A stretch of DNA of 23,136 nucleotides from RGIG6178 sp045612885 (GCA_045612885.1 JAZKZZ010000033.1:1-23136), one strand, 5' to 3'; counted from the stretch's first letter, positions 6,157 through 14,188 are shown. Notes: a model not told the origin generated them from the sequence alone. Numbers and translations are program-made.

Positions 6157-7084
6157 TTATTATAGGAATCTATCGTTTAAAGAAAAGACTATATTTACAA
6201 CTAAAGTTTCTATATTAATCAATTTAATATTAGGGATAGGGAAAGTTATCCTATCCTTCTTTTTTGGTATATTCTTTTTAGTTGCGGCGATAGTTAACTT
6301 CTTTATCATGCTTACTAAATTAGAGTGCTATTTAGGGATTAGATATCCAAATAAAAGATCGTTTAATTACAGAAATAAATGTATAGGAATGTTTCTTTTG
6401 CTAGCAGGATTAGAATACGCAATATACATGGGAAGAATGATTTTCACTGATGTATCAATAATGGATTATGATATGATTTTAGGAATCAGTATTGCCTGTG
6501 TTTCGTTTGTGGAATTAGTGATAGCAATTAAAGGATGTTTTAAATCATATGGGAAAGGGCATTATTACCAAAATATCAAATTAACAAGTTTATGCAGTGC
6601 ATTAACTGCGATAGTTTTAACTGAAGTGGCTCTAACTTCATTTGCTAGTGAAAATGATTTAAGAGTAGTGAATGGGGTAGTGGGAATGATAGTAGGGATT
6701 ATAATGATGTTAATTTCAGGGTATATTTTTATTGCTCCTAGAATCAGTATTGTAGATAGAGAACATAATGTTTATAAGTTAAAAGCAAATAGTGAGCACA
6801 TAAAAGACGAAGAAATTATGATAAAGCTTACCAATAGTAAATTTTATAGAAATTATGTATATGTTGGCAAAGTAGATGGTGAAATTATTAATGGATACAT
6901 TACACAAGAAAAAAGTCCAATATGGGGTTGGAATGTATACTGGCTTGTTTTAGTGGTTTTATTATCAGAAATACTTATATTTCCTTATGCAATTGGGGCT
7001 TTAGTATTCAATTTTAAATGCAGAAATATTATTTGTGAATTGGATGAAAAAATGCTAAATATTGATTATGTAAAAGTAGCCTAG
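6143..7084 (+). CDS. Polytopic membrane protein of unknown function, TetR-linked
   Basis: 313 residues with about seven hydrophobic spans: two close together at about 22-57, then about 80-101, 110-130, 146-166, 175-197 and 262-290. Between the sixth and seventh spans lies a soluble stretch of about 60 residues (REHNVYKLKANSEHIKDEEI and following). The first part vaguely recalls the opening spans of cation diffusion facilitators, but the His/Asp metal sites of that family are not seen, so I do not assign it. The start is TTG 6140 or GTG 6143, both inside the TetR coding region and without a clear Shine-Dalgarno, so translation is probably coupled. It is probably the regulated partner of the TetR protein. 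Confidence 0.75.
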   Translation: MKKINYYRNLSFKEKTIFTTKVSILINLILGIGKVILSFFFGIFFLVAAIVNFFIMLTKLECYLGIRYPNKRSFNYRNKCIGMFLLLAGLEYAIYMGRMIFTDVSIMDYDMILGISIACVSFVELVIAIKGCFKSYGKGHYYQNIKLTSLCSALTAIVLTEVALTSFASENDLRVVNGVVGMIVGIIMMLISGYIFIAPRISIVDREHNVYKLKANSEHIKDEEIMIKLTNSKFYRNYVYVGKVDGEIINGYITQEKSPIWGWNVYWLVLVVLLSEILIFPYAIGALVFNFKCRNIICELDEKMLNIDYVKVA

Positions 7085-7129
7085 AGGGTACTAATTTTTT
7101 AAAAATATTATTTAGGAAAAGGTATGGGA

Positions 7130-7215
7130 TAACCATATAACGATTGAATAGCAACTTTTTAACGTTTGCTAAGTAGTTTGATTTATTTAATACACTTTAA
7201 ACGATGACTGGGATT
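7130..7215 (+). repeat. Diverged remnant of the intergenic repeat, without conserved block
   Basis: ATAACGATTG (7137-7146), GCAACTTT (7151-7158) and TAACGTTTG (7160-7168) match in order and spacing the segment behind copy 3 (2573-2604). AAACGATGACTGGG near 7199 is another degenerate core. No GGGTGCTA heads and no terminator hairpin are present. Confidence 0.55.
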
Positions 7216-7256
7216 TCATTTTATTATATAACATATCGTGTAAGGAGTGGATTTGT

Positions 7257-7612
7257 ATGGATGGGTTTGTTTGGATTATTATAATTTTTGTTCTTATAGG
7301 ATGTATTGTTATACCTATATGTTTTTTTACCATTGCGCCAAAAATAATGGGCAAAACAATGAAAAAAAAGATGTCTATGCAAAAAGAACTAATGTCTGAT
7401 ATGATGGATATGCAAAAAAATTTTTAACAGATAAAGAAGAAGATTTAAAATATATGGCAGATAAACGAGCTGATATTTCAAAAGATGCTATTACCAAAAC
7501 AACTAGAGCGATCAAGGCAGGACTAACTGACGAAGTAATTTATTGTAAACACTGTGGTACAGAAATTGATGCGGATTCTAGTTTTTGTAAAAAATGTGGC
7601 AAACAACAGTAA
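7257..7612 (+). pseudogene. Frameshifted small membrane/zinc-ribbon protein gene
   Basis: ATG 7257, with AAGGAG 9 bases upstream (7242-7247), opens a 56-residue frame with one N-terminal span (WIIIIFVLIGCIVIPICFF) that stops at TAA 7425-7427. The -1 frame continues without stop from there to TAA 7610-7612, encoding TDKEEDLKYMADKRADISKD, a linker, and a C-terminal zinc ribbon C-x2-C...C-x2-C (CKHCG and CKKCG). Joined, the two frames give the usual architecture of Firmicutes single-span zinc-ribbon proteins, about 117 residues. The break lies in a run of seven A and five T (7414-7425). It may be a disabling mutation, a sequencing or assembly error in the homopolymer, or slippage during expression. 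Confidence 0.8.
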
Positions 7613-7678
7613 AAGTATGGATGCTTCAATACAAATAGCATAGGAGTTTTTTTATTAACCTTCAAAGATAAATAATGA

Positions 7679-7707
7679 TTGAAACTTTATTTATTATAAA
7701 TTATAAT
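7679..7707 (+). promoter_or_regulatory. Promoter of the ankyrin-repeat gene
   Basis: TTGAAA (7679-7684), 17-bp spacer, TATAAT (7702-7707). The Shine-Dalgarno GAGGTG begins 6 bases later, so the leader should be only about 11 bases. Confidence 0.8.
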
Positions 7708-7724
7708 AAATTTGAGGTGTTAAT

Positions 7725-8327
7725 GTGTTAGAAATAAGTAATACAATGATAAAAAAATTATTATCTAGAATGAAGGAAGATGATTTAGCTTACAACTATG
7801 ATTTAATGGAACTTGTATTTGAAGATATAAATGAAACTAATGAATATGGTGAAAATATATTACATTATATGGTTACAAAGCATATATATAATGAGAAGGA
7901 ATGTTTTCTTGCAGTTAAAACTCTATTATATAGGGGAGTAGATCCTAATTATTTAGATAATTGTAATTATAATTTCATACAAACTGCTATCGATACTGGG
8001 TATAGTGAAGAATTTATTTGTCTATGTATAAAAGAAGCTTTAAAGTATGGATTAGATATTAATAATCAAGATGAAGATGGAGATACTATTGTGCATGGTG
8101 CAATTAAAGCAGATGATTATCATGATGGTATTGGTATGATTTTAAAAATATTAATGGAAAACTCCTATAATCCACACATTAAGAATAATAAAGGAAAAAC
8201 AATTGACGAGTTAGTGTTTAAATCAAAGAAATATAGTAATCAAGAAAAGAGGGAAATAATTCGTTATATAGACAAGGCTATGTCTAGCGTAAAACCTTCA
8301 AATTCTAGTAATTCAAGGAAGAGATAA
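7725..8327 (+). CDS. Ankyrin-repeat protein
   Basis: 200 residues, cytoplasmic, no signal peptide. Ankyrin units are visible as N-E-Y-G-E-N-I-L-H-Y (about 38-47), then LLYRGVDPNYLDNCNYNFIQ, the segment ALKYGLDINNQDEDGDTIVH (about 106-125), and ENSYNPHIKNNKGKTIDELV near 146-165, with the characteristic G-A/V-D-x-N turns. The final 35 residues are basic and low-complexity (NSSNSRKR tail). Ankyrin repeats mediate protein binding, and the partner is unknown. The start is GTG 7725, because the overlapping ATG at 7723 runs straight into a stop and GAGGTG (7714-7719) is 5 bases upstream. It appears to be transcribed alone. Confidence 0.88.
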   Translation: MLEISNTMIKKLLSRMKEDDLAYNYDLMELVFEDINETNEYGENILHYMVTKHIYNEKECFLAVKTLLYRGVDPNYLDNCNYNFIQTAIDTGYSEEFICLCIKEALKYGLDINNQDEDGDTIVHGAIKADDYHDGIGMILKILMENSYNPHIKNNKGKTIDELVFKSKKYSNQEKREIIRYIDKAMSSVKPSNSSNSRKR

Positions 8328-8338
8328 AAATTGATACT

Positions 8339-8650
8339 ATGCCTGATCAACTTTTCGATACTTTAGTAAGGGAGCTTAATGGTATTCACACTCTAATGAA
8401 TGTTGATCAAGCTCAGTTTATAAACAAAAAATAAAGATTGGAAAAACTATATACAGTAAGAAATAAGATGTAGAAGGTGCCTTTTCCAGTTGATTCTAAT
8501 TAAGTTATAAAAATTAGCAAGATTACAAATGAAACTTTCTAGAGCTAATAGAGATGTTTTAATTGGTGGCATTATGATTCTATTAGGATTGGTCGGATAA
8601 AGAACCTATAGGAATTGATGTTTTTAAAAATGATGTTGCTATTGCTTAGT
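8339..8650 (+). pseudogene. Decayed coding remnants between the ankyrin and lipoprotein genes
   Basis: The stretch between 8328 and 8690 has no full gene. A 31-codon frame at 8339-8434 (MPDQLFDTLVRELNG and on) lacks a ribosome site. A second short frame starts at ATG 8529 (MKLSRANRDVLIGG, then a hydrophobic stretch) and stops at 8600, while the +1 frame reads on as SDKEPIGIDVFKNDVAIA to TAG 8649, as if one base had been gained. A terminator at 8691-8720 follows. I read this as the remains of one or two small genes, and the parent families are not recognised. Confidence 0.35.
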
Positions 8651-8690
8651 TAGTATTATTTATAATATTAAAGATAAAATTAGATATAAG

Positions 8691-8720
8691 ACTCATTGGT
8701 TTTCGCTAATGAGTTTTTTT
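8691..8720 (+). terminator. Rho-independent terminator before the collagen-like lipoprotein gene
   Basis: ACTCATTGG (8691-8699), loop TTTTCG, CTAATGAGT (8706-8714), T-run to 8720. Nine pairs with one wobble. It excludes the long in-frame extension from 8709 as real 5' coding sequence of the next gene. Confidence 0.85.
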
Positions 8721-8750
8721 GTTCTAAAAATTATTTATAGGCCATATTCA

Positions 8751-8779
8751 TTGATGATGAATATGCTAAAGTATATAAT
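8751..8779 (+). promoter_or_regulatory. Promoter of the collagen-like lipoprotein gene
   Basis: TTGATG (8751-8756), 17-bp spacer, TATAAT (8774-8779), followed after a few bases by AGAGAGGA. Transcription would start near 8786, so translation cannot begin at 8709. Confidence 0.75.
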
Positions 8780-8804
8780 TCAAATTAGAGAGGATGGCGA
8801 AAAC

Positions 8805-11780
8805 ATGATGAAAAAATCTAATAAAATGTTGAAGATGACTTTGGCTGTAGCATTAGTTTTTGGTACTGTTGGGGCATTAGCTGGATGTAACAAGGATAAT
8901 GATACAATAGAGAAATCTGAACAAGAAAAAGTTTATGATTTGTATGTAGCTTATACAAATGCTAAAGGTGAAACCCCTTTAACTTACGAACAATGGTTAA
9001 CTAGTATTAAGGGGCAAAAAGGAGATACTGGTGAAATAGGACCACAAGGTGAAACAGGAGCACCTGGAACTATCTGGCACACAGGTGAAGGCACTCCACA
9101 AGAAGCCGAAATAGAAGGAAAAGAAGGAGATCTTTACTTAGATATAAAGACAAGTAATATTTATAAAAAAGGAGCTACTGCTTGGACTTTACTAGGTAGT
9201 ATTAAAGGAGACAAAGGTGAAACTGGTGAAACAGGTCCAGAGGGGCCAGAAGGACCAGAAGGATCAGCTGGAGATACAGGAGATACAGGAGATACAGGGC
9301 CAGCAGGAAAAGATGGTGCAACTTGGTATACAGGCGAAGGTACTCCTCAAGAAGCTGAAATAGAAGGAAAAGAAGGAGATCTTTACTTAGATATAAAGAC
9401 AAGTAATATTTATAAAAAAGGAGCTACTGCTTGGACTTTACTAGGTAGTATTAAGGGAGACAAAGGTGAAACTGGTGAAACAGGTCCAGAGGGGCCAGAA
9501 GGACCAGAAGGATCAACTGGAGATACAGGAGAGACAGGACCAGCAGGAAAAGATGGTGCAACTTGGTATACAGGCGAAGGAACTCCTCAAGAAACTGAAA
9601 TAGAAGGAAAAGAAGGAGATCTTTATTTAGATACAAAAACAAGTGATGTTTATAAAAAAATTGATGATGAATGGGAAAAAATAACTAATATCAAGGGTGA
9701 TAAAGGTGAAACTGGTGAAACAGGGCCAGAGGGACCAGCAGGATCAGCACAAGATGGCGCCACAATAACATCTATTACATCTAAATACATAACAAAAGAC
9801 GGTAATAAATACATAGAATTCACATTCAATTTTAGCGATGATAGAGACCCTGAAATTGTTGAAGTGTTGATTCCAAAAGTTGTTCGTGAAATATATTATT
9901 ATGGAAATGATGTGCATTACCTTTGCCAAGAAGGTAAAGAACCTAAATTACAGTTAATGGTAAGGTATGATGATGATAGTGAAGGATATGTAGACATTAC
10001 TCCAGATATGGTAGTTAATGGAGTATATCCTAATTTCCAAGAAATAGGAACTTATTGGTTTGAAGTAAATTATGAGGGAAGAAGTACAAATATTGGTATT
10101 GAAATTGTTGATCCTAATGATAGAAGTGTCGAAAATATTTATATGCATACTGAAACTGTAATGATGCTAATAGGAGAAAGTTTTGTACCAAATTATACAG
10201 GATTAAAGTTAACTGTTAGTTTAAAGAATGGTGAAACAGAACAAATTAGTCTAACTGATCCTGAAGTTACAGTTACTACTAATTATCAAGGTGTTGGGGA
10301 AGAGTTCATCGCTCATGTGAGATATCAAGATAAGGAAACATCGTTTAATATTTTACCGGTTGAATCTTTTGAAGAATATACACTTGATGATGCTATATAT
10401 TATGGAAAAACTAATCAATTTGCTGTTTCAAAGGGTGGAACAATATTTAATGATGGTGAGTATATTGAATATAGATATAGAGATGATATGTTTTCATATG
10501 TTTATTATAAGTTAGCCGATATTGATATGTTGGTTAGTGATGATGAAAACCAAACTCCATTCTCTAGTGCACAAGAGGGATATACTGTTTATAGGTACAT
10601 AGATCCAAATCTATCAGGAAAAACTATTTATGTTTTAGTATATAATGAAGAAAATGTAGAAAAGAGAATAGAGGATTTAAATTTTCACGTAAGAAAAGGT
10701 GAATTTAACAAGCGAGATATTGATGTGTTGGTTACTTATAGTGATCCTTTAACTGGTGAAGCAGTTACTATTATTGTTCCATTTGATGAGTGTGTGATAG
10801 TAGGTGATCCAATTGATGATACAATTTTAGGAACTACAACATATCAAATACAATATGAAGGAATAATAGGAAAATTAGATTTAACTGTTTACGATCCAGA
10901 AGTATGTAATATAAGTTATCTTAATTTCTATTTTGATCAATATGATTTGAAGATTCCTGTTGGAGCAACTGTAGAAGAATTAAAGCAATTATTAGTAGGA
11001 AAGACAGGAAATGTTTCTTTCCATGTCTCTGCTGAAGATAAATGGGGTGAAGAATTCACTATTAGTGAAGATATGTTAGATTTAACTGGTTTAGATTTAA
11101 GTAAAGTAGGAGAACAAACTATAAGATTTAATTACATTCAAAAAGCAGGTTATGTAGAGGGAGTTACAATTCCATATAGTGTTGAACTAACAATTGAAGT
11201 TGATTTATCAGAGGAAACTAAAGTAGGAGATCCTTATTTAGTAGCTGAAGACTCTATCATATATCAAATGATGCATTATAAATCTATACAGTTATATGAA
11301 GGAAACTACATTAAAGTGGCTGGAGAATATGTATATGGTGAATATTTAAATGAATTTGATTTTAATGCCCAATATACGGTTGTAGAAGATAGTACTATTA
11401 AAGGAAAGGTTATTAGATTCTATGATGAAAATATGAAAACTTATTCTCACTTTGTTTTAGTGGATGATGAAGATGATCAAGTAAATGAAAATTCAGTCGA
11501 AGCATATGAGCCAAGTTCTGAAGCGTATAAAACATATATTGGACCAGCTAGTATGGTTGATGGTGGAAATATTAAGTTTGTGGTATATGAAAATGGTGAT
11601 GGAACTTATATAGCTATGGCTTATTTAGATATAAGTGTAGATCAAGGACAATATGTGCATGTAGCTACTGTTGATGTTGAATATACAAATGAGGACAAAA
11701 CTCAATTTAGAGCATTAAATTCAACATTTGATGTAGGTGAAAATGATACTTTAATTGAAGTTATATATCCAGAAGAATAA
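8805..11780 (+). CDS. Surface lipoprotein with collagen-like Gly-X-Y stretches and Ig-like repeats
   Basis: 991 residues (start ATG 8805 or 8808). A lipoprotein signal ends in the lipobox L25-A-G-C28. Residues 43-69 (VYDLYVAY...YEQWL) match the linker commonly found before bacterial collagen-like regions. Four Gly-X-Y stretches follow (about 7, 13, 12 and 6 triplets, rich in GET, GPE, GDT), separated by three copies of a roughly 45-residue module containing WYTGEGTPQEAEIEGKEGDL and YLDIKTSNIYKK. The C-terminal 650 residues are beta-rich with several Ig-like units of the bacterial group-3 type (for example LKLTVSLKNGETEQISLTDP and GTYWFEVNYEGRS), then a C-terminal domain. It should be lipid-anchored outside the cell and may trimerise through the collagen parts. 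An adhesive role is inference. It ends at the terminator 11786-11813. Confidence 0.88.
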   Translation: MMKKSNKMLKMTLAVALVFGTVGALAGCNKDNDTIEKSEQEKVYDLYVAYTNAKGETPLTYEQWLTSIKGQKGDTGEIGPQGETGAPGTIWHTGEGTPQEAEIEGKEGDLYLDIKTSNIYKKGATAWTLLGSIKGDKGETGETGPEGPEGPEGSAGDTGDTGDTGPAGKDGATWYTGEGTPQEAEIEGKEGDLYLDIKTSNIYKKGATAWTLLGSIKGDKGETGETGPEGPEGPEGSTGDTGETGPAGKDGATWYTGEGTPQETEIEGKEGDLYLDTKTSDVYKKIDDEWEKITNIKGDKGETGETGPEGPAGSAQDGATITSITSKYITKDGNKYIEFTFNFSDDRDPEIVEVLIPKVVREIYYYGNDVHYLCQEGKEPKLQLMVRYDDDSEGYVDITPDMVVNGVYPNFQEIGTYWFEVNYEGRSTNIGIEIVDPNDRSVENIYMHTETVMMLIGESFVPNYTGLKLTVSLKNGETEQISLTDPEVTVTTNYQGVGEEFIAHVRYQDKETSFNILPVESFEEYTLDDAIYYGKTNQFAVSKGGTIFNDGEYIEYRYRDDMFSYVYYKLADIDMLVSDDENQTPFSSAQEGYTVYRYIDPNLSGKTIYVLVYNEENVEKRIEDLNFHVRKGEFNKRDIDVLVTYSDPLTGEAVTIIVPFDECVIVGDPIDDTILGTTTYQIQYEGIIGKLDLTVYDPEVCNISYLNFYFDQYDLKIPVGATVEELKQLLVGKTGNVSFHVSAEDKWGEEFTISEDMLDLTGLDLSKVGEQTIRFNYIQKAGYVEGVTIPYSVELTIEVDLSEETKVGDPYLVAEDSIIYQMMHYKSIQLYEGNYIKVAGEYVYGEYLNEFDFNAQYTVVEDSTIKGKVIRFYDENMKTYSHFVLVDDEDDQVNENSVEAYEPSSEAYKTYIGPASMVDGGNIKFVVYENGDGTYIAMAYLDISVDQGQYVHVATVDVEYTNEDKTQFRALNSTFDVGENDTLIEVIYPEE
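9082..9660 (+). repeat. Intragenic direct repeats (about 249 and 240 bp period)
   Basis: The module between collagen-like stretches occurs three times, with matching points at 9129, 9378 and 9618. Copies 1 and 2 are nearly identical at DNA level for about 200 bp including silent positions, which points to a recent duplication. Copy 3 has diverged in its second half (DTKTSDVYKK against DIKTSNIYKK). The 9-bp period difference equals one GDT triplet. Confidence 0.92.
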
Positions 11781-11785
11781 ATATT

Positions 11786-11813
11786 AAGGTTACCTAAGAT
11801 GGGTAACCTTTTT
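11786..11813 (+). terminator. Rho-independent terminator after the collagen-like lipoprotein gene
   Basis: AAGGTTACC (11786-11794), loop TAAGATG, GGTAACCTT (11802-11810), T-run. Nine perfect pairs. Confidence 0.9.
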
Positions 11814-11933
11814 ATTCTTTTGTTAGACTTAAAATATAAAGCATTGAAATATATTAAGATAAAATTAATATTACTTTTCTTCTTTGATCATTAGAAAATA
11901 GATATAATTATTGTCATAAAGAGGTGTTTTTTT

Positions 11934-13316
11934 ATGAAGAAATTTTTTATTGTTTTTGTTATTTTATTGATAATTTTTGGAGGAGCAGCAGCAATTGTGT
12001 ATTTCACTTTTAAAGACAAATGTAAAGAAATAGTGCTTGAGCAAGAATTTAAAACTGAGTATTATTCGTTTGAACAATTAGATCTTACTGGTGGTAAAAT
12101 AAAGGTTATATCTTATTCTGGTGATGAAGAAATTATAGATATTACAGAGGATATGATATATAATTTTAATACTAGATATACTGGAAATTTTATTATGTTA
12201 CTTAAGTATGAAGGTAAGCTATTAGAGATAAAGTATACTGTGGAAAATTTTGAAGTATTAGAAATAATATCTATTACAGGATTGAAAGATGTTTATAATT
12301 ATAAAGAAGGTTTACAAACAGACAATGTTAAAATTAAATATAGAACTGAGGATGGTGTACAAGAAGATAATATTCCTTTAAGCAAATTAAGTGTTTTTTG
12401 GTTTGATACTGAAAGTGTTGGAAAAAAACAAATGGATATTTTGTATGGTGGTGCGGATTATGAATTTGATTATGAAGTGAAACCAATAAAAGCAATCAAA
12501 TCTGTGACTGGTTTTGAAAGTACTTATTATAAAGGAATTCCTATGTTTGTTGATGCTGTTGCAGAATGTGAAAATTATGATGGTACTATTTCTATGATTG
12601 AAGTAACTTCTTCGATGGTAGAAGGCTTTGATGCTACGACAATCGGACCTAGAACCGCGACCATAACTATTACAGGGGTTACTTACGAAGTAGAATATGA
12701 AGTAATGGAAAATAAAATCAATGAAATAGTTAGAGTTAATAATTTAACTACAAATTATGAAAAAAATGGAACGCTTAATTTATCTGGTGCAAGCATGGAA
12801 TGTTTATTTGAAAATGGCCAACGTACTGTTATACCACTTCACGAAAGTATGATAACTGGATTTAACACATCTATTGCAGGAGAAGGTAAATCTATGACAA
12901 TAACATTTGAAAAAGCAAGTATAAATGTAAATTATAATGTATATGATATACCTGATCTTGTAGAGGGTGGATTGTATTATCATCAAGTTAATAAACCTGA
13001 GGGTAAATATTTATATATTTATGTTGATAATCATAGTTCTTCAAATTATACCGACTTTAATTTCATTTTATCTGATGTTGCTCCAAGTAATATGATTAAA
13101 GAAAATCATTTAGAAAATAAAGGAACTAGTAGAAGAGGAATGCGTACAATAGAAGATGGATATATTAAATATGTATTCCCAGATGGATTCCTTGATGATC
13201 CTACTCCAAATGTTACATATTTCATAAAAGTCACAAATGGATCTGGTGGACTTAACTATGGTTATTCTTCAAATAGTACAACTGCTCTATCTCACATGGA
13301 CAGAGTAACAGGATAA
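11934..13316 (+). CDS. Membrane-anchored protein with tandem Ig-like (group 3) repeats
   Basis: 460 residues. An N-terminal span (about 5-25, FFIVFVILLIIFGGAAAIVY) is followed by an extracellular part with no lipobox, so it is anchored by an uncleaved signal. Four Ig-like units of about 75-80 residues repeat the pattern: a hydrophobic start, a tyrosine/glycine strand, a charged turn (SGDEEIIDITEDMI, FENGQRTVIPLHESMITGF), then G-x-x-x-x-x-V/I-x-Y. The last 115 residues form a different, Asn/Ser-rich domain. It resembles the Ig-like part of the preceding lipoprotein, and the two probably act together at the surface. GAGGTG (11921-11926) lies 7 bases before ATG 11934, and TATAAT is at 11903-11908 with a poor -35 box. 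It has its own terminator at 13324-13365. Confidence 0.82.
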   Translation: MKKFFIVFVILLIIFGGAAAIVYFTFKDKCKEIVLEQEFKTEYYSFEQLDLTGGKIKVISYSGDEEIIDITEDMIYNFNTRYTGNFIMLLKYEGKLLEIKYTVENFEVLEIISITGLKDVYNYKEGLQTDNVKIKYRTEDGVQEDNIPLSKLSVFWFDTESVGKKQMDILYGGADYEFDYEVKPIKAIKSVTGFESTYYKGIPMFVDAVAECENYDGTISMIEVTSSMVEGFDATTIGPRTATITITGVTYEVEYEVMENKINEIVRVNNLTTNYEKNGTLNLSGASMECLFENGQRTVIPLHESMITGFNTSIAGEGKSMTITFEKASINVNYNVYDIPDLVEGGLYYHQVNKPEGKYLYIYVDNHSSSNYTDFNFILSDVAPSNMIKENHLENKGTSRRGMRTIEDGYIKYVFPDGFLDDPTPNVTYFIKVTNGSGGLNYGYSSNSTTALSHMDRVTG

Positions 13317-13323
13317 TATCTTT

Positions 13324-13365
13324 AAGCCTTATAGTAGCCTAAAATTAGTCGAAATAAGGCTTTTT
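13324..13365 (+). terminator. Rho-independent terminator after the Ig-like protein gene
   Basis: AAGCCTTAT (13324-13332) pairs perfectly with ATAAGGCTT (13354-13362), followed by a T-run. The loop is long, 21 bases. Confidence 0.8.
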
Positions 13366-13392
13366 ATATCGTTTTACACACCAAAATAATTA

Positions 13393-13421
13393 TTGAAACA
13401 TTAATATGGATGATTTATAAT
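13393..13421 (+). promoter_or_regulatory. Promoter of the 149-residue protein gene
   Basis: TTGAAA (13393-13398), 17-bp spacer, TATAAT (13416-13421). GAGGTG (13428-13433) starts exactly 6 bases later, the same geometry as the ankyrin gene. Confidence 0.85.
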
Positions 13422-13438
13422 TTGACTGAGGTGTTACA

Positions 13439-13888
13439 GTGAAAAATAAGTTTAATGAAATAAGAATATTTTTAGGAAATGAGACTGTCGGACATGATTA
13501 TTCTTATGTTGAATTTGTATTTGATACTTGTTGTATTAGAGAATGGATAAGAATAATAAATAGCGATAAAAGAGTTAAATTTTCTAGAGCTAAATCAGGT
13601 GAGTTTGTATTTGAGCCAAAGAATATTATTGATTTTTCTAATGCGTTAAAACGAACTAAATTTAAAGATGAGATAGGAGCAAGTGTCTATGATGAAGCGC
13701 CTTTATTAATGCAAGATTTAAATAATAGTCAATCAAAAGTTTACTATATTAAGGATGAATTTGGGATGAATGCAAAAGAGTTAATAGAATTCATTTCTAG
13801 AAAGTATTATGGTGACAAAATAAATCCAGAATTATATAAAACTATTATTGAAGATTGTAAGAAACTTTTAAATGTAAATAAAAGATAG
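13439..13888 (+). CDS. Conserved-looking hypothetical protein, 149 residues
   Basis: Not recognised. A soluble mixed alpha/beta protein without signal or membrane segment. Features are an N-terminal region RIFLGNETVGHDYSYVEFVF, a Cys pair in DTCCIREWIRI, and a helical, lysine-rich C-terminus (FISRKYYGDKINPELYKTII). The GTG start at 13439 is supported by GAGGTG 5 bases upstream and by the strong promoter just before it. A hairpin follows the TAG within 4 bases, so it is likely transcribed alone or with leaky read-through into the DUF1653 gene. Confidence 0.72.
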   Translation: MKNKFNEIRIFLGNETVGHDYSYVEFVFDTCCIREWIRIINSDKRVKFSRAKSGEFVFEPKNIIDFSNALKRTKFKDEIGASVYDEAPLLMQDLNNSQSKVYYIKDEFGMNAKELIEFISRKYYGDKINPELYKTIIEDCKKLLNVNKR

Positions 13889-13891
13889 ATT

Positions 13892-13915
13892 AAGATGCTA
13901 ATTAACATCTTTTTT
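13892..13915 (+). terminator. Rho-independent terminator between the 149-residue gene and the DUF1653 gene
   Basis: AAGATG (13892-13897), 8-base loop, CATCTT (13906-13911), T-run. The open frame upstream of the DUF1653 start runs through this hairpin, which is one reason to place that start at 13931. Confidence 0.65.
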
Positions 13916-13930
13916 ATTAGGAGTGAGATA

Positions 13931-14188
13931 ATGAAAGTGATTGTAGGTAGAATATATAAGCATTTTATAGGAAATTTATATTTAGTGGAAGGAATAGCTA
14001 CTAATACTGAAACTGAAGAAAAAATGGTTATATATAGAGCATTATATGGTGATTGTACTCTTTATGTAAGGTCGTATGATATGTTTATAGATAAAATTGA
14101 TAAAGAAAAATATCCTTTTGCCACGCAAGAATATCGTTTTCAATTAGTGAAAATAAAAAATAAAACTGATAAATTTATTGGCAAGTAA
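13931..14188 (+). CDS. DUF1653 family protein
   Basis: 85 residues, cytoplasmic. It matches the small DUF1653 (PF07866) pattern throughout: GRIYKHFIGNLYLVEGIATN, then TETEEKMVIYRALYGD and the V-R-x-x-x-M-F segment (LYVRSYDMFIDKI). The family is widespread and its function is not established. ATG 13931 is chosen because AGGAG (13919-13923) is 7 bases upstream. An alternative start at 13895 would lie in the preceding terminator. The last 20 residues are lysine-rich. A weak hairpin (AATGT 14187-14191 with ACATT 14201-14205, then T) overlaps the stop. Confidence 0.88.
   Translation: MKVIVGRIYKHFIGNLYLVEGIATNTETEEKMVIYRALYGDCTLYVRSYDMFIDKIDKEKYPFATQEYRFQLVKIKNKTDKFIGK

Noticed and set aside
8709..8804. 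Upstream extension of the collagen-like lipoprotein gene
   Set aside because: It would start inside a terminator and before the predicted transcription start, and would place 32 residues ahead of the lipoprotein signal peptide.
9202..9642. Leucine-rich minus-strand open frames
   Set aside because: They are mirror images of the collagen-like Gly-X-Y coding repeats and have no ribosome site.
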